Positions 54,695-63,980 are shown, counted from the stretch's first letter. The stretch is DNA of 64,000 bases from Bacillus sp. OK048 (GCF_900103525.1 NZ_FNHN01000001.1:124001-188000); one strand, 5' to 3'. Translations and numbers: made by a program. The notes: generated by a model not told the origin, from the letters alone.

Positions 54695-55786
54695 CTACTC
54701 ACCCCATTTAAGTAAAAGTAATTCAGAACTAAATCCGGGTCCAAGAGCGGTACAAAGTCCATAGGCACCAGCTTCCCCACCTAATTCCATAAACCGCTTA
54801 AGTACATATAAAATTGTTGCCGATGACATGTTTCCGTAATTTTTCAACACTTCAAGTGAAATATCAGTCATAGCAGCTGGAATATTCAAAGATTTGATAT
54901 AGGCATCAATGACTTTTTTTCCGCCGGGATGGGCAATAAAATGGTCAATATCATTTAACTCCAGCTCATTTTCAGTTAAAAACTTACTTACATTTGGTTT
55001 CAACCAATCTTCGATAATAAGTGGAATATCTCTTGAGAAAACAACAAACAGTCCTTGATCCCTAACATCCCAGCCCATTACATCTAAAGAATCAGGCATT
55101 AACGTAGATTGAGTGCTTATTATTTCGGGAAAAGTACTTTTCGCACTCAACAAACGAGAGTTAACATGATTACCACAAATCAATGCGCAAGAGACGCCAT
55201 CAGCAAATAATGAAGTTCCAATCAAGTTACTCTTGGAAAAGTCATTCCTTTGAAAGGTTAAGCTGCAGAGTTCGACCGAAAGTACTAAAACTTTGGCATC
55301 TGGGTACGCCTGACAATATTCATATGCCCGCGATAATCCTGCTGCTCCGCCTGCGCATCCTAGCCCCCAAATAGGGATTCGTTTTGTGTGTTCCCGGAAT
55401 GGTAATTGATTCATAATCCTTGCTTCAATACTTGGAGTGGCCATACCCGTTGTTGAAATATAAAATATTGCATCGATTTCTTCACAGTTTATTTCTCTGT
55501 TTAAAAAGGTCCTATTTGTTAGGCAGTTTATAATCGCTTGTTTTCCAAGACTCACTGCAGATTCAATATAGGCATTGTTTTTTTCGGCAAAAGAACGATC
55601 TTCCTTAAACCAATCTATACCCTTTACGATGTGTCTTTTTTCAATTTGTCCATTTTGGAACGCCTTTAGCAGTCTTTCGATATCCTTAAACCCTTCTGAA
55701 AAAAGCTCTCTGGCAAAGTTCATCGCTTGCTCTTGTTTTATCTTATAAGGGGGAATTGCTTCTGCAACTGAAAGAATCGATGGCAT
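54695..55786 (-). CDS. bpsA: Type III polyketide synthase (BpsA/BcsA)
   Basis: 363 aa from the ATG at 55786, which follows AAAGGAG; longer frames lack this. Condenses fatty acyl-CoA with malonyl-CoA to alkylpyrones. Catalytic triad: Cys144 in GLGCAGGAAGLSRA, His in IAHPGGKKVID, Asn in NYGNMSSATIL. Product is methylated by the next gene; alkylpyrones are thought to be membrane lipids. Confidence 0.95.
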   Translation of the reverse strand: MPSILSVAEAIPPYKIKQEQAMNFARELFSEGFKDIERLLKAFQNGQIEKRHIVKGIDWFKEDRSFAEKNNAYIESAVSLGKQAIINCLTNRTFLNREINCEEIDAIFYISTTGMATPSIEARIMNQLPFREHTKRIPIWGLGCAGGAAGLSRAYEYCQAYPDAKVLVLSVELCSLTFQRNDFSKSNLIGTSLFADGVSCALICGNHVNSRLLSAKSTFPEIISTQSTLMPDSLDVMGWDVRDQGLFVVFSRDIPLIIEDWLKPNVSKFLTENELELNDIDHFIAHPGGKKVIDAYIKSLNIPAAMTDISLEVLKNYGNMSSATILYVLKRFMELGGEAGAYGLCTALGPGFSSELLLLKWGE

Positions 55787-55848
55787 CCGTTCATTCTCCT
55801 TTGATGTATGTATTGGTATTTTTACCAAAAAAAGGAGATATATGTATA

Positions 55849-55877
55849 AAAAATGCTTCCCCACATCAGGGAAGCAA
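55849..55877 (-). terminator. Terminator of the zinc-ribbon microprotein gene
   Basis: Minus strand GCTTCCC-tgatgtg-GGGAAGC then ATTTTTT, between 56001 and bpsA. Confidence 0.75.
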
Positions 55878-56000
55878 ACGTTTTGAAGGTTGTTGTTGTT
55901 GTGCCTTTATATTATAACCCGGATAGTGGGTCTATTCATTACGAAAACTTTTCCATTTTTCTTCGACAGCTTTCGCAGAATAACCTCCAACACAAGCTTT

Positions 56001-56126
56001 TTATTGTTTTTCTGATTGAGATTGGACCTCAATCTTTATCTTTTTATCTGCCAAGGATCCACAAATAGTACAATATGCTATTTGGTCATAGAGAAGACGG
56101 CATGGTTCACAATAATATTTTTCCAT
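56001..56126 (-). CDS. 41-aa zinc-ribbon microprotein
   Basis: Reads MEKYYCEPCRLLYDQIAYCT, then ICGSLADKKIKIEV and a polar tail. CEPC and CTIC 13 bases-equivalent apart form a four-Cys zinc ribbon. Ribosome binding site is weak (GAGCGTG). A 71-codon frame on the other strand lacks such features. Function unknown. Confidence 0.6.
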   Translation of the reverse strand: MEKYYCEPCRLLYDQIAYCTICGSLADKKIKIEVQSQSEKQ

Positions 56127-56249
56127 CAATAACACGCTCGTTTCACGAAGATCTGATACACCTATTCCATACTATTAAAAAGTTGAAAATCTGTGACAAT
56201 TGCTGTAAAAACAAGCCTTTTCTTCAATAAAGACAGAATCAATTACTTT

Positions 56250-56380
56250 TATCACAGGTATTAAGTGATAGTTCACACTTTGTTCACAATATCTCCAGCA
56301 CTATTGTGATATAAATCACTGATATATCAAGTTTATAACTTTAACATAGTAGATACCTAAGGAATGAACATTTTGTGAAC
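56250..56380 (+). promoter_or_regulatory. Regulatory region of the cytochrome oxidase operon (Fnr/CRP and ResD-like sites)
   Basis: TGTGA-TATAAA-TCACT at 56305-56320 matches the Fnr/CRP consensus TGTGA-N6-TCACA in 9 of 10. TTGTTCACAA-like sequences at 56280-56290 and TTTTGTGAAC at 56371-56380 resemble ResD boxes (TTTGTGAAT). TATCAC-N9-GTGATA at 56250-56270 is a further inverted repeat. The rest of 56127-56473 is AT-rich without a gene. Confidence 0.55.
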
Positions 56381-56473
56381 TACTAAATTGGTTATTTTTT
56401 CATCACAATTGTTTTGTATTATGGAAGTGAACTTATTATTAATTTTAAATTTTCTGGAGGGAGTGCAAGGGGG

Positions 56474-56623
56474 ATGGCGAAAGCGGAACTAAAAACAAAT
56501 AAAAAAACAGCATTTGAAGACAGCTCTTCTCTTAAAGGGACATTAATGTCCGTTTTCTTTTTGGGGATCTTTTTAGTTGTCACATGGGTAGGTGTCTATT
56601 TCTTATTTTTAGACCGTTTTTAA
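56474..56623 (+). CDS. Cytochrome c oxidase subunit IIa (ba3-type small subunit)
   Basis: 49 aa, charged N-terminus (MAKAELKTNKKTAFEDSSS) and one membrane span (TLMSVFFLGIFLVVTWVGVYFLF) ending LDRF. Precedes subunits II and I as in ba3-type oxidases of bacilli. GGAGGGAG upstream of ATG 56474. Confidence 0.8.
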   Translation: MAKAELKTNKKTAFEDSSSLKGTLMSVFFLGIFLVVTWVGVYFLFLDRF

Positions 56624-56693
56624 TGATGACTGTTTTCTTAAAAAGCGACATTTTTTAAGAAAAGAGCCTTAAAGAGAGAAAGGGGAAAAAACC

Positions 56694-57170
56694 ATGCATA
56701 TGCATAAGTTTGAAAAAATTTGGCTTATATTCGGTATAGGCGCACTAGTGGTTTTCTTATCAGTTGTAGGGGTAAGCGCTTTTTACTTAGGTAACAAACC
56801 TCCTAGCTGTTTAACCACCATTGACCCGAAAAAGGTTGATACAGAGGCTCCGTTCAACAAACCTGGATTTAACAAGGTTGAAGGAAAAGAATGGGATTAT
56901 GAATTAGTATATGTTGCCTCAGCGTTCTTCTATAATCCTGGTGAAGTGGAAGTACCGTTAGGAGCGAAAGTGAAAGTTATTGCCACTACAAAAGACGTAA
57001 TTCACGGTTTCCAAGTAGCAGGAACAAATATCAATATGATGCTTGAACCAGGTTTTGTAAACGAAATTGTCACGACGTTTGATAAAGAAGGCGAATATCT
57101 CGTGGTTTGTAACGAGTACTGTGGTACAGGTCACCACTTAATGAGTTCTAAGATAAAGGTGGTTAAATAA
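56694..57170 (+). CDS. Cytochrome c oxidase subunit II (CuA), ba3-type
   Basis: 158 aa; takes electrons from cytochrome c. One N-terminal span, then a cupredoxin domain with CuA site: His in VIHGFQV and the CNEYCGTGHHLM loop (Cys, Cys, His, Met). Short length agrees with ba3-type subunit II. Its stop abuts the ATG of subunit I. Confidence 0.94.
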   Translation: MHMHKFEKIWLIFGIGALVVFLSVVGVSAFYLGNKPPSCLTTIDPKKVDTEAPFNKPGFNKVEGKEWDYELVYVASAFFYNPGEVEVPLGAKVKVIATTKDVIHGFQVAGTNINMMLEPGFVNEIVTTFDKEGEYLVVCNEYCGTGHHLMSSKIKVVK

Positions 57171-58838
57171 ATGATTAGCCAAACAACAGCAAAATTAAAA
57201 GTTGATCCACGTGATGGAAAGCTTGCGATGGCACACTTTTATGTTGCCTTTACTGCTCTAGCTTTAGGCGGTCTGATGGGATTACTGCAAACCCTGGTCC
57301 GTTCGGGTAAATTCGAACTTCCATGGGGTATTGATTATTATCAAATTTTAACTGTCCATGGTGTTTTAATGGGACTTGTTTTAACAACGTTCTTTATTAT
57401 GGGATTCCAATATGCGGTAGTGAGCCGTACAGCAGGCACCCATTCTCCTACAGCGCGTAGAATTGGCTGGATTGGCTTTTGGGTGATGACGGTTGGAACC
57501 ATCATGGCTGCAACGATGGTTTTACTTAAAGAAGCATCTGTTCTTTATACATTCTACGCACCACTGAAAGCGCACTGGATCTTTTACTTAGGTTTGACAT
57601 TTGTCATTGTGGGAAGCTGGCTAGATGGTGCTGCCCAAATTATGACGTATGCTAGATGGCGTAAAGAAAACCCTGGTAAACCAAGTCCATTGTTAAGCTT
57701 TATGGCAATCATTAATACTGTAATGTGGATTATTGCATCTTTAGGAGTAGCCGCAACGGTATTATTCCAACTACTTCCTTGGTCACTTGGCTTAGTAGAT
57801 ACTGTCGATGTCTTAGTCAGCCGTACCTTATTCTGGTATTTTGGACATCCAATGGTATATTTCTGGTTATTGCCTGCTTATATGTGCTGGTATGCAATCA
57901 TACCAAAAATTATCGGAGGAAAAATTTTCTCTGATTCACTAGCACGTCTATCCTTTATCCTGTTTTTACTTTTCTCTATTCCAGTTGGTTTCCACCATCA
58001 GTTAACGGAGCCAGGAATTGACCCAGCATGGAAATTTTTACAGGTAATACTTACGTTTTTGGTTATTATTCCATCGTTGATGACGGCATTTTCATTGTTC
58101 GCAACATTCGAGAGATATGGACGCTCTAAAGGCGCAACTGGACTTTTTGGCTGGTTCAAGGTATTACCTTGGAAGGACGCTCGATTTACCGTTCCATTTA
58201 TTGGGATGGCAAGCTTTATCCCTGCTGGTGCAGGTGGTATCATCAACGCTTCCAACCAAATGAACCAAGTCGTTCATAACACGATTTGGGTAACTGGTCA
58301 CTTCCATTTAACAGCAGCAACCTCTGTTGTCTTAACGTTCTTTGGGATTTCTTATTGGCTTGTTCCACACTTGACTGGTCGTACATTAACAAAAGCAATG
58401 AACAAGCTAGCCATAATCCAAGGCTGGGTTTGGTTTATCGGAATGGTCTTTATGTCAGGTGCCATGCACTTCCAGGGTCTGCTTGGAGGTCCTAGACGCT
58501 CTGCATTCTCGACTTATGGAGATTCACCGCAAGCGATGGAATGGATTCCATACCAAATCGCCCAAGCAGTCGGCGGATCCATTCTATTCCTTGGAATCAT
58601 TTTAATCATCATTATCTTTGTAAATCTCGCTTTCTTTGCACCAAAAGGTGAAGAAGAGTTCCCTGTTGGCGAAGCAGAAAATTTGGAAGAAAAGGCTCCA
58701 ATGATATTTGAAAACTGGAAGTTATGGCTTGGAATCGCTGCAGCATTAATCATTTTTGCTTACACGATACCGTTTATTGACATGATTCAAAATGCACCGC
58801 CAGGCTCTGAGGGCTTTAAAACTTGGGGTTCATGGTAA
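57171..58838 (+). CDS. Cytochrome c oxidase subunit I, ba3-type (heme-copper family B)
   Basis: 555 aa, about 13 spans. Heme and CuB ligands: ILTVHGVLMGL, FWYFGHPMVYFWLLPAY (CuB His), VGFHHQLTEPG (HH pair) and VTGHFHLTAATSVV. The FWYFGHPMVYFWLLP motif with Y-lacking Glu pattern is of type B oxidases. High O2 affinity expected; Fnr-type control fits. Confidence 0.95.
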   Translation: MISQTTAKLKVDPRDGKLAMAHFYVAFTALALGGLMGLLQTLVRSGKFELPWGIDYYQILTVHGVLMGLVLTTFFIMGFQYAVVSRTAGTHSPTARRIGWIGFWVMTVGTIMAATMVLLKEASVLYTFYAPLKAHWIFYLGLTFVIVGSWLDGAAQIMTYARWRKENPGKPSPLLSFMAIINTVMWIIASLGVAATVLFQLLPWSLGLVDTVDVLVSRTLFWYFGHPMVYFWLLPAYMCWYAIIPKIIGGKIFSDSLARLSFILFLLFSIPVGFHHQLTEPGIDPAWKFLQVILTFLVIIPSLMTAFSLFATFERYGRSKGATGLFGWFKVLPWKDARFTVPFIGMASFIPAGAGGIINASNQMNQVVHNTIWVTGHFHLTAATSVVLTFFGISYWLVPHLTGRTLTKAMNKLAIIQGWVWFIGMVFMSGAMHFQGLLGGPRRSAFSTYGDSPQAMEWIPYQIAQAVGGSILFLGIILIIIIFVNLAFFAPKGEEEFPVGEAENLEEKAPMIFENWKLWLGIAAALIIFAYTIPFIDMIQNAPPGSEGFKTWGSW

Positions 58839-58845
58839 TCAGCTT

Positions 58846-58879
58846 GAAGGTTACAATCTACTGGATTGTAACCTTTTTT
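58846..58879. terminator. Bidirectional terminator between oxidase and EamA genes
   Basis: AAGGTTACAATC-tactg-GATTGTAACCTTTTTT: 12-bp perfect stem. Confidence 0.9.
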
Positions 58880-59772
58880 GTGTTATTTTTTCGAAAGGAA
58901 AGTGTAGGAACGTTAATCAGAATGACAGAAAACAGGATGAATACTGATCCGATCATTTGTAGTAATCCAAAACCTTCATTGTAAAGAAAAACACTTAGTA
59001 ACGTTGCCACCACTGGCTCGACCGTGGCAATGATTGCTGCTTTGCTGCTTTCCATTTTTTCAAGTCCTTTTGTATATAAAAGATAAGCTAGTACTGTTGG
59101 GAACAACCCTAGTCCGATACCGTAAAAAAGAACTTCCCCACTGACCAAACTACTAACTTTTTTCCAAAGGTCGGTAAATGGCAGCAAGGCAATCGAGGCA
59201 ACTAAGAACGTATAGAACGTAACGGTGAAGGGTGAATACTTTCTCAGGGCAAATTTACCAAAAATAGTGTATAGCGCATAACCAAAGCCTGATCCCAATC
59301 CGGTTATAATCCCCACTAGACTGATGGATGTTGTGTCAAATACACCTACCCCAGCTATTAATACACAGCCAGCTAATGTTCCTAGTACTGAAAAGATTTT
59401 CATCCTATCCATATTTTCTTTTAAAAATAAAAAAGATAAGACAACCACGAATGCAGGAGCTGTGTAGAGGAGAATAACCGCAAACGATAAACTCATTTGA
59501 TTAATCGAAGTAAAGTAGCACCAGTTGAATAGTACAATACTAAGTACCCCGGTTCCAAAAAAATATTTTGTATCAGAAAGTCTGATTTTCATCTGTTCCT
59601 TATCATTTATAACGCCAATCAACAATAGCAGGATGGCGGCTGAAACTACCCTCATTGTAACAATCTCCATTGAAGTGAAACCCAAATCTGCTAGCTTTCG
59701 AATAAATACTGCAATGATTCCCCATAATGCCGCACTGATTGCGACCAACATGATCGGAACAATCTTCCCCAC
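58858..59772 (-). CDS. EamA/DMT-family transporter
   Basis: About 304 aa, ten hydrophobic spans in two EamA repeats (ISAALWGIIAVFIRKLADLG and ITGLGSGFGYALYTIFGKFA). Metabolite efflux or uptake protein; substrate unknown. Start may be GTG at 59772 or GTG at 59781. Confidence 0.88.
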   Translation of the reverse strand: MGKIVPIMLVAISAALWGIIAVFIRKLADLGFTSMEIVTMRVVSAAILLLLIGVINDKEQMKIRLSDTKYFFGTGVLSIVLFNWCYFTSINQMSLSFAVILLYTAPAFVVVLSFLFLKENMDRMKIFSVLGTLAGCVLIAGVGVFDTTSISLVGIITGLGSGFGYALYTIFGKFALRKYSPFTVTFYTFLVASIALLPFTDLWKKVSSLVSGEVLFYGIGLGLFPTVLAYLLYTKGLEKMESSKAAIIATVEPVVATLLSVFLYNEGFGLLQMIGSVFILFSVILINVPTLSFRKNNTKKVTIQ

Positions 59773-59831
59773 TACCCTCACCCCTTTAATAAAAAAAGAG
59801 GAAAAGTTATCCCCTCTTCCTCTTGTAAACT

Positions 59832-61337
59832 TTACAATTTATAGATCTTTCCATATTTTTCGTACAGATAATCAACTAAATATTGAGCATTTAAGCCTTC
59901 CCCTGTTACATCATTGAGGATCTCTAGTGGTTTTTTTAGTTTTCCATATTGATGGATGTTTTTCGTCAGCCATTCTTTGATTGGCAGTAAATTGCCTTCT
60001 TCTAAAAGCTGATCAAAGTTTGGCAGGTCGGAAAGCATCTTCTTCTTAAACTGAGCCGCGTACATATAGCCCAGCGCATAGGACGGAAAGTATCCGAAAC
60101 TGCCACCTGCCCAATGAACATCCTGTAGGACGCCTTTTGAATCATTCTCTGGAGTAATTCCTAAATATTCTTCATATAATTGATTCCAAACTTTTGGCAG
60201 ATCCTTTACCTCTATCTCGTCATTAAATAGACCTTTTTCAATTTGATAGCGAATGATGATATGAAGCGGATAGGTTAATTCATCTGCCTCGATTCGAATC
60301 AATGAAGGTTTCGACTCATTTATAGCTCGGTAAAAATCTTCGATGGACACACCGTCAAATTGGCCACTTGCATACGTTTTTAATAACTGGTAATTATTTT
60401 TCCAAAATGAAAAACTACGCCCCACGATATTTTCGTAAAATAATGATTGTGATTCATGAATACCCATTGACGTTCCTGTACACAGTGGAGTTCCAATCAA
60501 GTCTTTTGAGATATTTTGTTCATACAAGGCATGGCCGCCTTCATGAATCGTACCGAAAACGGCTGTACGAAAATCTTGTTCATCATAATTGGTTGTAATT
60601 CGGACATCTCCTGGATTTAAACCAGTTGCAAAAGGATGAACGGTTTGATCGAGCCTGCCAGCATTGAAATTATAGCCAATTTTTCCGAGGATATCTAAGC
60701 TAAATGTACGCTGTTTTTCTTTTTCAAACTCTATAAAAAGAAATTCAGTACTTGGTTTATTCGGGGATTCAGCGATTTGTTTGACCAAAGGGACAATTTT
60801 GTCCCTTAAATCGCCAAATACTTGATCAAGAACAGCTACTGTAATACCAGGTTCATATAGGTCTAGTAAGACATCATACTTATTTCCTTCATAGCCCCAG
60901 TAATCGACAAACCGTTTTGTCGTTTCTACTAGTTTTTCTAAGTACGGTCTGAACATTTCAAAATCTGACTTTTCTTTTGCCTCTTCCCAAGCTGTTTCTG
61001 CTTTTGACTGAAGAATGACATACTCTTTGTATTCTTTAGCAGGAATTTTTTTATTCCGTTCGTACTCCTTTTTACATTCCTCAAGAATTTTTCTTGTGGT
61101 TTCAGAAAGTTCATTTTTTGATAGCGTTGCTATGTATGCTGCCATTTCTTCTGAAGTTGACATTTTAAAGACCTCTGAGGAAAGGACGCCAATTACCTCT
61201 GACCGTTGATCCATGCCTTCTCTAGGAGCACCTGTCCTCAGGTCCCAAAAAATTAATCCTAATGCTTCATTATAAGCACTTATTTTCTTAACATACTCCA
61301 AAAACTTTTTTTCAGCTTGTTCTGGTGTAAGGCCCAT
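59832..61337 (-). CDS. ypwA: Carboxypeptidase Taq/M32 (YpwA)
   Basis: 501 aa cytoplasmic zinc carboxypeptidase releasing C-terminal residues. Zinc motif HEGGHALYEQ (HExxH), then GIHESQSLFYENIVGRS with the third ligand and RIEADELTYPLHIIIRYQIEKGL, HWAGGSFGYFPSYALGYMYA. Length is that of YpwA. AAGGAGGA precedes ATG. Confidence 0.95.
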   Translation of the reverse strand: MGLTPEQAEKKFLEYVKKISAYNEALGLIFWDLRTGAPREGMDQRSEVIGVLSSEVFKMSTSEEMAAYIATLSKNELSETTRKILEECKKEYERNKKIPAKEYKEYVILQSKAETAWEEAKEKSDFEMFRPYLEKLVETTKRFVDYWGYEGNKYDVLLDLYEPGITVAVLDQVFGDLRDKIVPLVKQIAESPNKPSTEFLFIEFEKEKQRTFSLDILGKIGYNFNAGRLDQTVHPFATGLNPGDVRITTNYDEQDFRTAVFGTIHEGGHALYEQNISKDLIGTPLCTGTSMGIHESQSLFYENIVGRSFSFWKNNYQLLKTYASGQFDGVSIEDFYRAINESKPSLIRIEADELTYPLHIIIRYQIEKGLFNDEIEVKDLPKVWNQLYEEYLGITPENDSKGVLQDVHWAGGSFGYFPSYALGYMYAAQFKKKMLSDLPNFDQLLEEGNLLPIKEWLTKNIHQYGKLKKPLEILNDVTGEGLNAQYLVDYLYEKYGKIYKL

Positions 61338-61615
61338 GTAATATCCTCCTTATTCATAATCATTTGTATTTTATCACACTTTTCTGAAAATCAAAGATAA
61401 AAAAACAACAGAAAGTAAATTCTGTTGTATATAATCTATAGAGACAGGAGATGTTGCCTGAAAAAAAGAGAGATTCAGTATAACACGATTACTTCTTACC
61501 GATTGTTACCCTCTATACTTCTGGACCTTGTTCAGCATATTCCCAGGTAAATTATTCAGGTCTTTCCATCTTAAATACCGATGATTTTACTTATAGTTTT
61601 CCAAAGGGAGAGGAA

Positions 61616-61765
61616 ATGATGAAGGAGTTAGTTGGTCAGTGCACGTCTTGCAGCAAAGAAATATTTTGCTTAGATGGGTTTTTTTACGGCGTTCAGTCAG
61701 AAGATAAAAGAATCTATTGCTTTGATTGCTATGAAACTATGAATAAAGAAAATCCGCAGGCTTAG
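61616..61765 (+). CDS. 49-aa zinc-ribbon microprotein
   Basis: Reads MMKELVGQCTSCSKEIFCLD, then GFFYGVQSEDKRIYCFDCYE and a polar end. CxxC...CxxC (CTSC and CFDC) makes a zinc ribbon. AAAGGGAG before the ATG and a strong terminator immediately overlapping the stop support it. Start could be the first or second ATG. Confidence 0.72.
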   Translation: MMKELVGQCTSCSKEIFCLDGFFYGVQSEDKRIYCFDCYETMNKENPQA

Positions 61766-61782
61766 CCCTTGCGGATTTTTTC
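61748..61782 (+). terminator. Terminator of zinc-ribbon gene
   Basis: AATCCGCAGG-cttagc-CCTTGCGGATTTTTT, stem overlapping the stop codon. Confidence 0.8.
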
Positions 61783-61903
61783 ATTTAATCCATTGAGAAT
61801 TATTTTCAAAACTATGACGGAGGTCACATTATCGATTTTCAATCACTGCTAAAATGAAGGTAATCCAGAATGATTCTAAAAATGAACCGAGGAGTTGCTT
61901 GAA

Positions 61904-62137
61904 ATGGAAAAAAAAATTATTGAGCTAGATGTTAGAGAAGATTTGAAGAATAAAATTGAGCCTTTCCAAAAAATAATGGAAGCGATAAAAGAAGTAAACG
62001 ATAATGATGTATTTATTCTTCACGCACCTTTCAAGCCTGTACCATTGTATGCTGTTTTAAAAGCAAAAGGCTTTACCCATGAGGCAGAGGAAATTGAAGC
62101 TAAGCACTGGAAAGTTACTTTTACAAAGAATGCCTAA
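61904..62137 (+). CDS. DUF2249 domain protein, copy 1
   Basis: 77 aa from ATG 61904 (GAGGAG upstream). DUF2249 pattern: ELDVREDLKNKIEPFQKIMEAIKEV ... FILHAPFKPVPLYAVLKAKGF. Small TusA-like fold proteins often found with NnrS or hemerythrin genes. A TGAC-ggag-GTCA inverted repeat lies about 85 bases upstream. Followed by a second copy. Confidence 0.85.
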   Translation: MEKKIIELDVREDLKNKIEPFQKIMEAIKEVNDNDVFILHAPFKPVPLYAVLKAKGFTHEAEEIEAKHWKVTFTKNA

Positions 62138-62162
62138 AAAAGCATAGAAAAAGGTGATCCGT

Positions 62163-62369
62163 TTGATACTAGATAATCGAGGTTTGGAACCGCCGCAGCC
62201 AATGATGAGAACGTTAGCTGCTTTGGAAAATTTAGCTGATGGTGACGTTTTAACGATCATCAATGATAGAAGACCGATGTTCCTTTATGAACAGCTTGAG
62301 GAACTTGGCTATAAGCAAAGAACAGAACCACAAAATGACGGAAGTTTTAAAATAGAAATCTTCCGCTAA
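62163..62369 (+). CDS. DUF2249 domain protein, copy 2
   Basis: 68 aa, TTG start at 62163 after AAAGGTGA, reading MILDNRGLEPPQPMMRTLAALENL. Conserved NRGLEPPQPM and INDRRPMFLYEQLEELGY. Paired with the upstream DUF2249 gene and 14 bases before the NnrS-like gene; one operon. Confidence 0.85.
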   Translation: MILDNRGLEPPQPMMRTLAALENLADGDVLTIINDRRPMFLYEQLEELGYKQRTEPQNDGSFKIEIFR

Positions 62370-62383
62370 GAAGGTGTAAAAAC

Positions 62384-63628
62384 ATGATCCCACAGTCTAA
62401 GGGAAATGAAACAAATAGTAAGCTTCCTTTCTCCTTTATTATTTTCAGTTTACTTGCATTGGTGTTATCTCAAGTATTGGTGCTTGTTAATGGACAAATG
62501 CTTATTACTGGAAGTTTTAGGATACCGCCAATTTGGTCAGCTGCCCATTTATTGATCTTAGGATGGGCGCTTATGGTGGCAATGGGTGCGATGTATCAGT
62601 TAATTCCCGTTGCCTTCTTAACAAAAATATGGAATGAAAAATTTGGATTTATTCAGTTTTTTGTTACTGCTATAGGAATTGTGTCGTTCTCTTGGATGTT
62701 ATATGTTTCGCCACAGAATGCATTTTTCCCAGGAATTTTAATGCTTCTAGGAATTTTAATGTTTTTATTCCAGATGTTGATGACCTTAAAAACCCAAGCA
62801 ACACCAAATATCTTAACTGCCTTTGTCGGAAGTGCACTTGTTGGTTTATTCTTAACCATATTGTTGGGAATAACCTTAATTTATTCACATCAAACGGGAT
62901 TTGCAGCAGAATACTACCAAGCTATCTTTAAGAGCCATCTTTTATTTGGCGTGACTGGCTGGTTTACACTATTAATTTTTGGCTTTTCTTATAAAATGGT
63001 ACCGATGTTTTCATTATCACATGGGTTTCCCATGGTCCATGCCCGTTATGTATATGGTCTGTATGTTTTTGGTCTTGTGATTGCATTGCTTTCATTCTTT
63101 AATGGGAATCAGTTTCTAGTAAAAACAGGATTTTTCTTACTGTTTGCTGGATTTTCCGTTTTTAGCTGGCATATCTCAATCATTATTAAAAAGCGTCTGA
63201 AGAAAAAACTTGATAAGCCATTTACGTTTGCACTCGTTGCCATTGGATTAGGGAATATCATTCACCTAGCAGCCTTCCTTTCTTTGTGGAGTGAACAGTT
63301 TTCCACCCTAATTGGTCCATTGGTTTACTTGTATTTAATGTTGTGGATCGTCCTTAGTATTATGGGATATTTATTTAAAATTGTCCCCTTCCTTTGGTGG
63401 ACTCATAAATATAGTAAGGAAATTGGAAAACATGCGGTTCCTTCTTTAAAAGACATGATGAACGAAAAAATAGTACCTCCCTTATTTACCATATTTGCAA
63501 TAGGCGTACTATCTGTGTCTCTAGCAATCATTTTTAAAGCGACTTTGCTCTTTACTATTAGCCAATTCGTTCTTTCCATTGTTATGATCGTCTTTGCTTT
63601 AAGTATTCTAAGGGTTTTAACAAAATAA
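62384..63628 (+). CDS. NnrS-like / heme-copper-type membrane protein
   Basis: 414 aa, about 12 spans. Conserved membrane histidines: WSAAHLLILGWALMVAMGAMYQL, FKSHLLFGVTGWFTLLIFGF and GNIIHLAAFLSLWSEQ, in the style of NnrS and of small subunit-I-like proteins. Probably heme-bearing and tied to NO or low-oxygen conditions through its DUF2249 and DUF59 neighbours. Precise family not settled. Confidence 0.75.
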   Translation: MIPQSKGNETNSKLPFSFIIFSLLALVLSQVLVLVNGQMLITGSFRIPPIWSAAHLLILGWALMVAMGAMYQLIPVAFLTKIWNEKFGFIQFFVTAIGIVSFSWMLYVSPQNAFFPGILMLLGILMFLFQMLMTLKTQATPNILTAFVGSALVGLFLTILLGITLIYSHQTGFAAEYYQAIFKSHLLFGVTGWFTLLIFGFSYKMVPMFSLSHGFPMVHARYVYGLYVFGLVIALLSFFNGNQFLVKTGFFLLFAGFSVFSWHISIIIKKRLKKKLDKPFTFALVAIGLGNIIHLAAFLSLWSEQFSTLIGPLVYLYLMLWIVLSIMGYLFKIVPFLWWTHKYSKEIGKHAVPSLKDMMNEKIVPPLFTIFAIGVLSVSLAIIFKATLLFTISQFVLSIVMIVFALSILRVLTK

Positions 63629-63641
63629 TGAGGTGTTTATG

Positions 63642-63941
63642 ATGAATTTAAAAGATAAAGTGGTTGAAGCGTTAAAAAGTGTATATGATCCAGAATTGAA
63701 TATTAATGTGGTGGATTTAGGATTAATTTATGAAGTTGATGTGACGGATGCGGGTGACGTTGCCGTTACGATGACGTTAACAACACCTGGCTGTCCACTT
63801 CATGACAGCATTACCAGCGGTGTGCGCTATAGTGTTCAAGGGATAGAAGAAACAAGAAATGTTGATGTTAATCTTGTCTGGGAGCCAGCATGGTCGCCAG
63901 ACAAAATGACTCCAGAGGGTCTTAAGGCATTAGGAAGATAA
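63642..63941 (+). CDS. DUF59 / SufT-like iron-sulfur assembly protein
   Basis: 99 aa. MIP18 family: VYDPELNINVVDLGLIYEVDV, MTLTTPGCPLHDSI with the reactive Cys, VNLVWEPAWSPDKMTPEG. Aids Fe-S cluster insertion. Start 63642 with GAGGTG six bases upstream. Last gene of the operon. Confidence 0.93.
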   Translation: MNLKDKVVEALKSVYDPELNINVVDLGLIYEVDVTDAGDVAVTMTLTTPGCPLHDSITSGVRYSVQGIEETRNVDVNLVWEPAWSPDKMTPEGLKALGR

Positions 63942-63945
63942 TGTT

Positions 63946-63980
63946 AAAAGGTCAGCCGCCACGGCTGACCTTTTCCTTTT
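63946..63980 (+). terminator. Terminator of the DUF2249/DUF59 operon
   Basis: AAAGGTCAGCC-gccac-GGCTGACCTTTTCC: 11-bp stem. Confidence 0.85.

Noticed and set aside
55853..56068. 71-codon plus-strand ORF
   Set aside because: Begins inside a terminator stem and is antisense to the zinc-ribbon gene.
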